This document shows, piece after piece, positions 1 to 6,234 of a stretch of 21,396 bases of DNA; position 1 is the stretch's first letter, and every line of letters starts with the position of its first letter. Source of the DNA: an uncultured Blautia sp. Lineage in GTDB: Bacteria > Bacillota > Clostridia > Lachnospirales > Lachnospiraceae. The stretch spans positions 1-21,396 of the forward strand of contig USPF01000041.1 of assembly GCA_900556555.1 (NCBI GenBank), written 5' to 3'. A model generated the notes under the pieces. It saw nothing but the letters and a program-made list of their open reading frames with translations. It was not told the origin of the DNA and ran no database searches. The translations under genes were made by a program, and so were the position numbers.

Positions 1-119
1 TTCCAAGAGTATTAGGCGGATTAGGAATTGCAATCCTTTCTACAAACCAGGGAGTAATTACAGACAAAGAAGCTAGAAAACTTCATGTAGGTGGAGAAGT
101 TTTAGCTTTCGTATGGTAA
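1..119 (+). CDS. rpsH: 30S ribosomal protein S8, 3' end (cut by window edge)
   Basis: Only the last 38 codons are present, read from base 3 to a TAA at 117-119. The visible tail contains [14 protein letters not shown], then [10 protein letters not shown] and the family-typical end [10 protein letters not shown]8 is a primary 16S rRNA-binding protein of the small-subunit platform, and in E. coli it also represses the spc operon. Its position just before rplF is the conserved spc order. The truncation comes from the window boundary, not from a broken gene. Confidence 0.96.
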   Translation, partial: PRVLGGLGIAILSTNQGVITDKEARKLHVGGEVLAFVW

Positions 120-260
120 TTTTTGTGTCCAAGCGAGTTTTTTATTATGTCCAGACGAGAAGATAACAGGACTTTGTCCTTTATCATATAGAAGCAATAC
201 TGAAAACAGAGGGGAACCATAATTGGCCCTTCCGAAAATCTAAGTAAGGAGGAATTTGGT
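120..260 (+). promoter_or_regulatory. Long rpsH-rplF spacer with a hairpin and an imperfect direct repeat
   Basis: This 141-nt gap is far longer than the 2-24 nt gaps between the next ribosomal genes. A hairpin can form at 162-185: GATAA pairs with TTATC and GGAC with GTCC around a TTT loop. An imperfect direct repeat, TGTCCAAGCGAG at 126-137 and TGTCCAGACGAG at 148-159 (10 of 12 identical), lies just before it. There is no U-run after the hairpin, so it is not an intrinsic terminator. An mRNA processing or translational control site is possible, but that is inference. Confidence 0.35.
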
Positions 261-800
261 ATGTCACGAATTGGAAGACTGCCTGTAGCTGTTCCAGCAG
301 GAGTAGAAGTAAAAGTTGCTGAGAACAACGTAGTGACCGTAAAGGGTCCTAAAGGAACACTTGAAAGAGCGTTACCGGTTGAAATGTCAATTAAATTGGA
401 AGATGGTCATGTTGTTGTAACTAGACCAAACGACTTAAAGAAAATGAAATCTTTACATGGTTTAACAAGAACACTGATCCAGAATATGGTAACAGGTGTT
501 AGCCAGGGATATGAAAAAACTCTGGAAGTTAACGGTGTAGGTTACAGAGCATCCAAACAGGGTAAAAAATTAGTTCTGAGCTTAGGATATTCTCATCCAG
601 TAGAGATGGAAGATCCAGAAGGAATTGAATCTAAAGTTGATGGAAATAAAATCGTTATTTCCGGAATTGACAAAGAAAAAGTTGGCCAGTACGCTGCTGA
701 AATCAGAGATAAGAGAAGACCTGAACCATACAAAGGTAAAGGTATTAAATATGCTGATGAAGTTATCAGACGTAAAGTTGGTAAAACTGGTAAGAAATAA
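261..800 (+). CDS. rplF: 50S ribosomal protein L6
   Basis: The 179-residue product has the normal length of bacterial L6, which binds 23S rRNA near the sarcin-ricin loop and the factor-binding site. It begins [17 protein letters not shown]. The highly conserved C-terminal signature [16 protein letters not shown] is present near residues 151-166. The ATG at 261 follows the ribosome binding site AAGGAGG at 246-252. It is preceded by an unusually long spacer after rpsH and followed by rplR after 17 nt. The two L6 domains are both intact and there is no sign of damage. Confidence 0.98.
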   Translation: MSRIGRLPVAVPAGVEVKVAENNVVTVKGPKGTLERALPVEMSIKLEDGHVVVTRPNDLKKMKSLHGLTRTLIQNMVTGVSQGYEKTLEVNGVGYRASKQGKKLVLSLGYSHPVEMEDPEGIESKVDGNKIVISGIDKEKVGQYAAEIRDKRRPEPYKGKGIKYADEVIRRKVGKTGKK

Positions 801-817
801 GTAAGGAGAGTGTAAAA

Positions 818-1186
818 ATGGTTAGTAAAGTATCAAGAGCGAAAGTTCGCACAAAAAAACATAGAAGATTACGTAATCATCTTAGCGGTACAACTGCTAC
901 ACCACGTTTAGCAGTATTCCGCAGCAATAATCATATGTATGCTCAAATTATTGACGATACAGTTGGAAAAACTTTAGTTTCTGCTTCTACAACACAGAAA
1001 GAAGTAAAAGCTGAGTTAGAAAAAACCAATAACGTTGATGCAGCAGCATACTTAGGAACTGTAATTGCAAAAAGAGCAATCGAAGCTGGTATTAAAGAAG
1101 TTGTATTCGACAGAGGCGGCTTCATTTATCACGGAAAAGTGAAAGCTTTAGCAGACGCAGCAAGAGAAGCTGGGTTAGAATTCTAA
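818..1186 (+). CDS. rplR: 50S ribosomal protein L18
   Basis: The 122-residue product is standard-length L18, which binds 5S rRNA with L5 in the central protuberance. The basic N-terminus ([20 protein letters not shown]) fits the flexible 5S-binding tail. The conserved stretches [20 protein letters not shown] and the C-terminal [21 protein letters not shown] follow. The ATG at 818 has AAGGAGAG upstream at 803-810. It lies between rplF and rpsE in the conserved spc order and is surely cotranscribed with them. Confidence 0.98.
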   Translation: MVSKVSRAKVRTKKHRRLRNHLSGTTATPRLAVFRSNNHMYAQIIDDTVGKTLVSASTTQKEVKAELEKTNNVDAAAYLGTVIAKRAIEAGIKEVVFDRGGFIYHGKVKALADAAREAGLEF

Positions 1187-1205
1187 TTAGGGAGGAAATG
1201 AACAC

Positions 1206-1715
1206 ATGAAACGTTCTATTATTGATGCTAGCCAGTTTGAGTTAGAAGAAAAAGTAGTATCAATCAAGCGTGTAACAAAGGTTGTTAAAGGTGGTCGTAA
1301 CTTCCGTTTCACAGCTTTAGTTGTTGTTGGTGACGGCAACGGACATGTTGGCGCTGGTTTAGGAAAAGCAGCTGAAATTCCTGAAGCTATCCGCAAAGGA
1401 AAAGAAGATGCTATGAAAAAATTAGTTACTGTAGCAAGAGACGAAAACGGAAGTATTACACATGACTTTGTTGGAAAATTCGGAAGTGCAGAAATGCTCT
1501 TAAAGAAAGCTCCAGAAGGTACTGGTGTTATTGCCGGAGGTCCAGCTCGTGCGGTTATCGAACTTGCAGGTATTAAGAACATCCGTACAAAATGTATGGG
1601 TTCCCGTAACAAACAGAACGTAGTTCTGGCTACTATTGCAGGTTTAAGCCAGTTAAAGACTCCGGAAGAAGTTGCAAAACTTCGTGGAAAATCTGTTGAT
1701 GAGATTTTTGCATAA
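1206..1715 (+). CDS. rpsE: 30S ribosomal protein S5
   Basis: The 169-residue product is S5, a small-subunit protein needed for translational accuracy, located near the mRNA entry channel. The N-terminal double-stranded-RNA-binding fold is seen in [20 protein letters not shown], followed by [20 protein letters not shown]. The C-terminal domain contains [19 protein letters not shown] and [13 protein letters not shown]. The start at 1206 is preceded by GGGAGGAAA (1191-1199). The gene sits between rplR (19 nt) and rpmD (14 nt). A long reverse-strand frame over it is only a shadow. Confidence 0.98.
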   Translation: MKRSIIDASQFELEEKVVSIKRVTKVVKGGRNFRFTALVVVGDGNGHVGAGLGKAAEIPEAIRKGKEDAMKKLVTVARDENGSITHDFVGKFGSAEMLLKKAPEGTGVIAGGPARAVIELAGIKNIRTKCMGSRNKQNVVLATIAGLSQLKTPEEVAKLRGKSVDEIFA

Positions 1716-1729
1716 GGAGGATCAGACAA

Positions 1730-1912
1730 ATGGCAGATAAATTAAGAATCACATTGGTGAAATCCACCATCGGTGCTGTACCGAAAAACAGAAAAATTGT
1801 AGAAGCTTTAGGTTTAAGAAAACTGAACAAAACAGTGGAAATGCCTGACAATGAATCCGTTCGCGGTATGATCCGTCAGGTAAGCCACATGGTGAAAGTA
1901 GAAGAAATCTAA
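1730..1912 (+). CDS. rpmD: 50S ribosomal protein L30
   Basis: The 60-residue product matches the compact bacterial L30: LRITLVKSTIGAVPKNRK, then ALGLRKLNKTVEMPDNESV and the terminal MIRQVSHMVKVEE. L30 is a small globular protein of the large subunit and is dispensable in some bacteria. The strong ribosome binding site AAGGAGG at 1715-1721 overlaps the end of rpsE, which suggests close translational linkage. It lies in the conserved rpsE-rpmD-rplO order. Confidence 0.98.
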   Translation: MADKLRITLVKSTIGAVPKNRKIVEALGLRKLNKTVEMPDNESVRGMIRQVSHMVKVEEI

Positions 1913-1936
1913 TATTACAAAGAAGGAGGTGCCATC

Positions 1937-2377
1937 ATGGAATTATCAAATTTAAGACCAGCTGAAGGCTCCAAACAGAGCAACGAATTCAGAAGAGGCC
2001 GTGGACACGGTTCAGGTAATGGTAAAACAGCAGGTAAAGGCCACAAAGGTCAGAAAGCACGTTCTGGTGCTAAGAGACCAGGTTTCGAAGGTGGTCAGAT
2101 GCCTTTATATAGAAGACTTCCTAAGAGAGGCTTCAAATGCAGAAATTCTAAAGAAATTATTGCAGTTAACGTTGATATCTTAAACAGATTCGAAGACGGT
2201 ACAGAAGTTACTCCAGCAGTTTTATTAGCTTCTGGTGCAATCTCTAAATTAGGAGATGGTGTAAAACTTCTTGGTAACGGCGAACTTACTAAGAAAGTAA
2301 ATGTTAAAGTTAACGCTGTAAGCGAAAGTGCAAAGGCTAAAATCGAAGCAGCAGGTGGAACAGTAGAGGTGATCTAA
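1937..2377 (+). CDS. rplO: 50S ribosomal protein L15
   Basis: The 146-residue product is L15, a late-assembly 23S rRNA-binding protein. The Gly/Lys/Arg-rich N-terminal extension is typical: [20 protein letters not shown], then [20 protein letters not shown] and [10 protein letters not shown]. The C-terminal L15 fold ends [22 protein letters not shown] at 1920-1929 is the ribosome binding site for the ATG at 1937. Its stop TAA overlaps the first base of the secY ATG (TAATG at 2375-2379), implying translational coupling of L15 and SecY. Confidence 0.98.
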   Translation: MELSNLRPAEGSKQSNEFRRGRGHGSGNGKTAGKGHKGQKARSGAKRPGFEGGQMPLYRRLPKRGFKCRNSKEIIAVNVDILNRFEDGTEVTPAVLLASGAISKLGDGVKLLGNGELTKKVNVKVNAVSESAKAKIEAAGGTVEVI

Positions 2378-3693
2378 TGCTCAAGACTCTTCAGAATGCC
2401 TTTAAAATAAAGGATGTAAGACGTCGTATTTTCTACGTATTCCTGATGATTGTTGTGATTCGTATTGGATCACAGCTTCCCATCCCGGGAGTCAATGCAG
2501 ATTACTTCAAAGATTGGTTTGCAAGCCAGTCCAGTGATGCGTTCAACTTTTTTGACGCATTCACTGGCGGCTCTTTTACAGAAATGTCCATCTTTGCACT
2601 GAGCATCACTCCTTATATTACTTCTTCCATCATCATCCAGCTTCTGACAATAGCAATTCCTAAGTTAGAAGAAATGCAGCGTGACGGAGAAGAGGGCAGG
2701 AAGAAAATGACTGCTATCACTCGTTATCTGACAATTGGTCTTTCTTTATTCCAGTCTATTGCTATGACAGTAGGTTTTGGTAACAGAGGACTTATTCCTG
2801 ATATGAACTTTATGAAAGCAGTTGTTGTTGTGGCCTGTTTAACAGCAGGTTCTGCTATGCTGATGTGGATTGGTGAGCAGATCACAGATAAAGGTATTGG
2901 AAATGGTATTTCCATTGTATTGATGGTAAATATCGTATCCAGAATTCCAAGCGACCTGGTAACTTTGTTTGACCAGTTCGTAAAGGGAAAAACATATGCC
3001 AGAGGCGGTTTGGCAGCACTGATTATTATTGCAATCATTCTGGTTGTAGTTGTGCTGGTATTAATCCTCAATGGCGGTGTCAGAAAAATTCCTGTACAGT
3101 ATTCCAAGAAAATGGTGGGAAGAAAGATTACAGGAGGACAGTCCAGCTCTATTCCTTTAAAAGTGAATACAGCAGGTGTTATTCCTATTATCTTTGCTTC
3201 ATCTCTGATGTCCTTCCCGGTAATTATTGCCAGCTTCACTGGCTGGACAGGTGGAACCGGTATTGGAAGCCAGATTTTAATGGGCTTGACTTCAAATAAC
3301 TGGTTTAATCCAAGTGCACCATGGTATTCCCTTGGTTTAGTGCTGTACATTGTACTGGTTATCTTCTTTGCTTATTTCTATACATCTATTACTTTCAATC
3401 CTATGGAAGTTGCAGATAATATGAAAAAGCAGGGCGGTTTTGTACCGGGTATCCGTCCAGGAAAACCAACCCAGGAATATTTAGAGAAAATCCTGAGTTA
3501 TCTGATTTTCATCGGTGCTGCAGGTCTGGTGATTGTTGCCGTGATACCGTTCTTCTTTAACGGTGTGTTCGGTGCAGATGTTTCCTTCGGAGGAACTTCC
3601 CTGATTATCGTTGTGGGTGTTGTTCTGGAAACATTAAAACAGATTGAGTCCCGTATGTTAGTCCGTAATTACAAAGGTTTTTTAAGTGAATAA
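2377..3693 (+). CDS. secY: Protein translocase channel subunit SecY
   Basis: The 438-residue polytopic membrane protein is SecY, the pore of the SecYEG translocon for secretory and membrane proteins. It has about ten hydrophobic segments. Family hallmarks are VIRIGSQLPIPGV near TM1 (residues 27-39), the plug region NFFDAFTGGSFTEMSIFALSITPYI, GIGNGISIVLM, and the cytoplasmic loop with NPMEVADNMKKQGGFVPGIRPGKPT, which contacts SecA and the ribosome. It ends VETLKQIESRMLVRNYKGFL. The start overlaps the rplO stop. A 175-nt gap with strong RNA-folding potential separates it from adk, which is unusually long for this cluster. Confidence 0.98.
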   Translation: MLKTLQNAFKIKDVRRRIFYVFLMIVVIRIGSQLPIPGVNADYFKDWFASQSSDAFNFFDAFTGGSFTEMSIFALSITPYITSSIIIQLLTIAIPKLEEMQRDGEEGRKKMTAITRYLTIGLSLFQSIAMTVGFGNRGLIPDMNFMKAVVVVACLTAGSAMLMWIGEQITDKGIGNGISIVLMVNIVSRIPSDLVTLFDQFVKGKTYARGGLAALIIIAIILVVVVLVLILNGGVRKIPVQYSKKMVGRKITGGQSSSIPLKVNTAGVIPIIFASSLMSFPVIIASFTGWTGGTGIGSQILMGLTSNNWFNPSAPWYSLGLVLYIVLVIFFAYFYTSITFNPMEVADNMKKQGGFVPGIRPGKPTQEYLEKILSYLIFIGAAGLVIVAVIPFFFNGVFGADVSFGGTSLIIVVGVVLETLKQIESRMLVRNYKGFLSE

Positions 3694-3705
3694 TAAATAA
3701 TGAGA

Positions 3706-3796
3706 AGAGACCGTCGCAGGGAGGGCAGTTGTACTGCTTGAAATGACAAAAGAAGATTCACAGAATATGTGAGTTTTTCTTCCTGCTCCGGTCTCT
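3706..3796 (+). ncRNA. Structured RNA candidate (branched fold) between secY and adk
   Basis: AGAGACCG at 3706-3713 pairs perfectly with CGGTCTCT at 3789-3796. In exact register, after a symmetric TC/TC internal loop, GCAGGGAG at 3716-3723 pairs with CTTCCTGC at 3779-3786 (one G-U). Inside are two more hairpins: GCAG-TTGTA-CTGC at 3725-3737 and TCACA-GAATA-TGTGA at 3758-3772. An alternative pairing of GAAGA (3752-3756) with TCTTC (3778-3782) would compete with the inner part of the main stem. There is no U-run after the closing stem, so it is not a plain terminator. It could be a leader, a processing site or a MITE-like repeat. I do not recognise a named RNA family. Confidence 0.45.
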
Positions 3797-3874
3797 GAAA
3801 TTTTATGTAGCATAAATGGTTTTTATAGTGTATGATAGAAACCAAGAGAAGAACTATAGAAAGGGGTAATGGGT

Positions 3875-4519
3875 ATGAAAATTATTATGTTAGGTGCGCC
3901 AGGTGCAGGAAAAGGAACACAGGCGAAAAAAATCGCTGCTAAATATGGAATCCCTCATATTTCTACAGGAGATATTTTCAGAGCCAACATTAAGAACAAC
4001 ACAGAATTAGGAAAAAAAGCAAAGACTTATATGGATCAGGGACTGCTTGTTCCAGATGAATTGACAGTTGACCTTGTTATTGACAGAGTCGGACAGGAAG
4101 ACTGTGCAAATGGTTATATTCTGGACGGTTTCCCAAGAACCATTCCACAGGCAGAAAGTCTTGATGCGGCATTAGCTAAAATGGGACAGAAGGTAGATTT
4201 CGCTGTGAATGTGGAAGTTCCTGATGAAAATATTGTAAACCGTATGTCTGGCCGCAGAGCATGTGTAGGATGCGGTGCAACTTACCATGTTCAATTCAAT
4301 GCACCCAAAACAGAAGGTATCTGTGATACCTGTGGTGAAAAACTGATTTTAAGACCAGATGATGAGCCGGAAACAGTATTAAAACGTCTTGGTGTATATC
4401 ATGATCAGACACAGCCTCTTATTGACTATTATGCAAAAGCAGGCGTATTAAAAGAAGTAGATGGAACCCTTGACATGGAAGATGTATTCCAGGCAATTGT
4501 GGATGTGTTAGGAGCGTAA
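3875..4519 (+). CDS. adk: Adenylate kinase (zinc-type)
   Basis: The 214-residue enzyme interconverts 2 ADP with ATP and AMP in the cytoplasm. The P-loop GAPGAGKGT is at residues 7-15, the AMP-binding ISTGDIFR follows, and DGFPRT is the conserved NMP-site motif. The LID domain carries a zinc site of Gram-positive type, CVGC (C130, C133) and CDTC (C150, C153). I chose ATG 3875 because the ribosome binding site AGGGG (3862-3866) is 8 nt away and the family starts [10 protein letters not shown]. An in-frame ATG at 3869 is only 2 nt from that site. The gene is followed by map after 2 nt, as in other Firmicutes spc operons. Confidence 0.97.
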   Translation: MKIIMLGAPGAGKGTQAKKIAAKYGIPHISTGDIFRANIKNNTELGKKAKTYMDQGLLVPDELTVDLVIDRVGQEDCANGYILDGFPRTIPQAESLDAALAKMGQKVDFAVNVEVPDENIVNRMSGRRACVGCGATYHVQFNAPKTEGICDTCGEKLILRPDDEPETVLKRLGVYHDQTQPLIDYYAKAGVLKEVDGTLDMEDVFQAIVDVLGA

Positions 4520-4521
4520 AA

Positions 4522-5277
4522 ATGTCAGTAACAATTAAAACTGCCAGAGAGATAGAACTGATGCGGGAATCAGGCCGACTTCTGGAAATCGTGCATAATG
4601 AGTTGGGAGAATTTATCAAACCGGGAATTACAACGCTGGATATTGACCGTTTAGGAGAGAAATTAATCCGCAATCTTGGATGTATTCCCAATTTTTTGAA
4701 TTACAATGGATATCCGGCATCCATCTGTGTGTCAGTAAATGATGAAGTGGTTCATGGAATTCCAAACAACAGGCGTGTACTTCAGGAAGGGGATATTGTG
4801 AGCCTGGATGCTGGACTGATCTATAAGGGATATCATTCCGATGCAGCCCGTACCTATGCAGTTGGCACTGTATCAAAAGAAGCACAGCAGCTTATGGATG
4901 TTACAAAACAAAGCTTTTTTGAAGGAATCAAGTATGCAAAAGCAGGGTATCATTTAAATGATATTTCCACAGCAATCGGAGCATATGCAGAGAGATTTGG
5001 ATATGGAGTAGTGCGTGACCTGGTAGGGCATGGTATAGGAACCCATCTTCATGAAGATCCCCAGATTCCTAATTTCCATCAGAGACGGAGAGGAATCCGC
5101 CTGGTGCCTGGAATGACATTGGCGATTGAGCCGATGATTAATATAGGGCGTGCAGATGTAGAGTGGCTGGATGATGACTGGACTGTAGTGACTCAGGATG
5201 GTTCTTTGTCAGCACATTATGAAAATACGGTGCTGATTACTGAGGGAGAACCAGAGATTCTCACCCTGACCAGATAA
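4522..5277 (+). CDS. map: Methionine aminopeptidase, type I
   Basis: This 251-residue cytoplasmic metalloprotease removes the initiator Met from nascent proteins. All five metal ligands are visible: D96 (SLDAGL), D107 (HSDAARTY), H170 (LVGHGIG), E203 (AIEPMI) and E234 (HYENT). The spacing corresponds to the E. coli enzyme shifted by one residue. It lacks the N-terminal zinc-finger extension of some type I forms. AGGAG just before the adk stop serves as its ribosome binding site, and the genes are separated by 2 nt. Placement between adk and infA is conserved in Firmicutes. Confidence 0.97.
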   Translation: MSVTIKTAREIELMRESGRLLEIVHNELGEFIKPGITTLDIDRLGEKLIRNLGCIPNFLNYNGYPASICVSVNDEVVHGIPNNRRVLQEGDIVSLDAGLIYKGYHSDAARTYAVGTVSKEAQQLMDVTKQSFFEGIKYAKAGYHLNDISTAIGAYAERFGYGVVRDLVGHGIGTHLHEDPQIPNFHQRRRGIRLVPGMTLAIEPMINIGRADVEWLDDDWTVVTQDGSLSAHYENTVLITEGEPEILTLTR

Positions 5278-5289
5278 ACAGGAGAGATT

Positions 5290-5568
5290 ATGAGAGAACT
5301 TACCAAGGGAATGCTTGCCCAATCTAAAGCAGGACATGATACAGGAAAATGGTATATCATTATGGATATAGACGGAGATAATCTCTATTTAGCAGATGGA
5401 GAAGTCCGCACTTTGAACCGGATGAAGAAGAAAAAACGGATGCACGTCCAGGTATGCTATAAGATACCGGAATGGTTCCGTGAACAATTAAAAAACGGCC
5501 AGCAAATCCGTGATGAACATATAAAAAGAGCCATTAAAGAATTTAAGAACAATCAGCAGGAGGATTAG
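5290..5568 (+). CDS. KOW-domain RNA-binding protein (L14e-like)
   Basis: The 92-residue basic protein opens with a KOW-like beta-barrel region, MLAQSKAGHDTGKWYIIMDI (about residues 9-28). It continues with DNLYLADGEVRTLNRMKKKK and a charged helical tail. Proteins of this type, annotated as KOW-domain or L14e-like RNA-binding proteins, often lie between map and infA in Clostridia, which suggests a ribosome-associated role. The exact function is not known to me. It starts 12 nt after map with CAGGAGA upstream and ends 3 nt before infA, so it is part of the same operon. Confidence 0.85.
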   Translation: MRELTKGMLAQSKAGHDTGKWYIIMDIDGDNLYLADGEVRTLNRMKKKKRMHVQVCYKIPEWFREQLKNGQQIRDEHIKRAIKEFKNNQQED

Positions 5569-5571
5569 TTT

Positions 5572-5790
5572 ATGTCTAAGGCAGACGTTATTGAAGTAGA
5601 AGGAACCGTGTTAGAAAAATTACCTAACGCAATGTTCAAGGTTGAACTGGAAAATAAACATGTGATTTTAGCACACATCAGCGGAAAATTAAGAATGAAC
5701 TTCATTCGTATTCTTCCGGGAGATAAAGTTACCATTGAAATGTCTCCATATGACCTGAGCAAGGGAAGAATTATCTGGAGAGATAAATAA
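5572..5790 (+). CDS. infA: Translation initiation factor IF-1
   Basis: The 72-residue product is the normal length for IF-1, a single OB-fold that occupies the 30S A site during initiation. [20 protein letters not shown], then [20 protein letters not shown] and a C-terminus with [13 protein letters not shown] are near-canonical. CAGGAGGA at the end of the KOW gene is its ribosome binding site. In most Firmicutes the next genes are rpmJ, rpsM, rpsK, rpsD, rpoA and rplQ. Here an intrinsic terminator follows 11 nt after the stop. Confidence 0.98.
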   Translation: MSKADVIEVEGTVLEKLPNAMFKVELENKHVILAHISGKLRMNFIRILPGDKVTIEMSPYDLSKGRIIWRDK

Positions 5791-5801
5791 GAATCAAAAG
5801 C

Positions 5802-5843
5802 AAACCTCTGTAAATCTTTGAACCAAGTTTTACAGAGGTTTTT
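5802..5843 (+). terminator. Intrinsic terminator closing the spc operon after infA
   Basis: A 13-bp perfect stem, AAACCTCTGTAAA at 5802-5814 with TTTACAGAGGTTT at 5829-5841, encloses a 14-nt loop and ends in a T-run (TTTTT at 5839-5843). The A-rich side precedes and the T-rich side follows, as expected for rho-independent termination on the + strand. The same stem could also act on the opposite strand. Confidence 0.88.
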
Positions 5844-5891
5844 AACTTCATAGAAAATTTGAAGAAAATATAGTAAAACTAAGATTTCGGT

Positions 5892-5899
5892 GGTATAAT
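5892..5899 (+). promoter_or_regulatory. Extended -10 promoter for the small membrane-protein gene
   Basis: The sequence TGGTATAAT gives a consensus TATAAT at 5894-5899 with an upstream TG in extended -10 spacing (TG at 5891-5892). No good -35 hexamer is seen 16-18 nt upstream; the region there is A-rich. It lies between the infA terminator and the ATG at 5956, giving a leader of about 50 nt. Confidence 0.6.
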
Positions 5900-5955
5900 A
5901 TCTTAAAGAAGTATTTTGCAGTCAATCTGTGAAAAGAGAGGAAGGTGCAGAAGGT

Positions 5956-6183
5956 ATGAATCGTATTGAGGATTTAATTACAGCATTGCAGAAAAAAGAG
6001 GATGAGAGAAATAAAAATACTGTTTTATGGGTACTGGCAATTATCGGTGCTGTTGCAGCCGTAGCTGGAATCGCATATGCAGTTTATCGTTTCTTCACAC
6101 CGGATTATCTGGAAGATTTTGAAGAAGATTTCGACGATGATTTTGATGATTACTTCGAAGATGAGGATGAGGAAGACAAGTAA
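5956..6183 (+). CDS. Small single-pass membrane protein with acidic tail
   Basis: The 75-residue protein has a short charged N-terminus (MNRIEDLITALQKKEDERNK) and one hydrophobic segment at about residues 22-47 (VLWVLAIIGAVAAVAGIAYA). Its tail from residue 50 is almost only Asp/Glu with Phe/Tyr (EDFEEDFDDDFDDYFEDEDE). The ATG at 5956 is preferred over an in-frame GTG at 5929, because AGAAGG lies just before it and the GTG product would add an unlike charged leader. It has its own promoter and terminator, so it is monocistronic. I do not recognise a named family. Similar short proteins are common as hypotheticals in Lachnospiraceae. The acidic tail suggests cation or protein binding, which is inference. 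Confidence 0.8.
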   Translation: MNRIEDLITALQKKEDERNKNTVLWVLAIIGAVAAVAGIAYAVYRFFTPDYLEDFEEDFDDDFDDYFEDEDEEDK

Positions 6184-6197
6184 ATGAAATCAAATAA

Positions 6198-6226
6198 GGA
6201 GCTTCGGGAAACCGGAGCTTCTTTTT
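6198..6226 (+). terminator. Intrinsic terminator after the small membrane-protein gene
   Basis: GGAGCTTCGG at 6198-6207 pairs with CCGGAGCTTC at 6212-6221 (10 bp including two G-U pairs) around a GAAA tetraloop, followed by TTTTT at 6222-6226. It lies 14 nt after the stop codon at 6181-6183 and immediately upstream of the methyltransferase gene. Confidence 0.85.
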
Positions 6227-6234
6227 CTGTATAG

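Noticed and set aside
1187..1729. 180-residue open frame on the - strand
   Set aside because: It is the exact antisense of rpsE, has no ribosome binding site and no recognisable motifs; a coding shadow.
2724..3350. 208-residue - strand frame over secY
   Set aside because: Shadow of a highly conserved + strand gene; its hydrophobic pattern mirrors the SecY codons.
3808..3836. Promoter for adk with -10 TATGAT at 3831-3836
   Set aside because: The -10 is fair, but there is no acceptable -35 at 16-18 nt and the TG is not in extended -10 register; too weak to list.
5929..5955. GTG start at 5929 for the small membrane protein
   Set aside because: The ATG at 5956 has a closer purine-rich site, and the extra nine residues include the likely ribosome binding site sequence itself.
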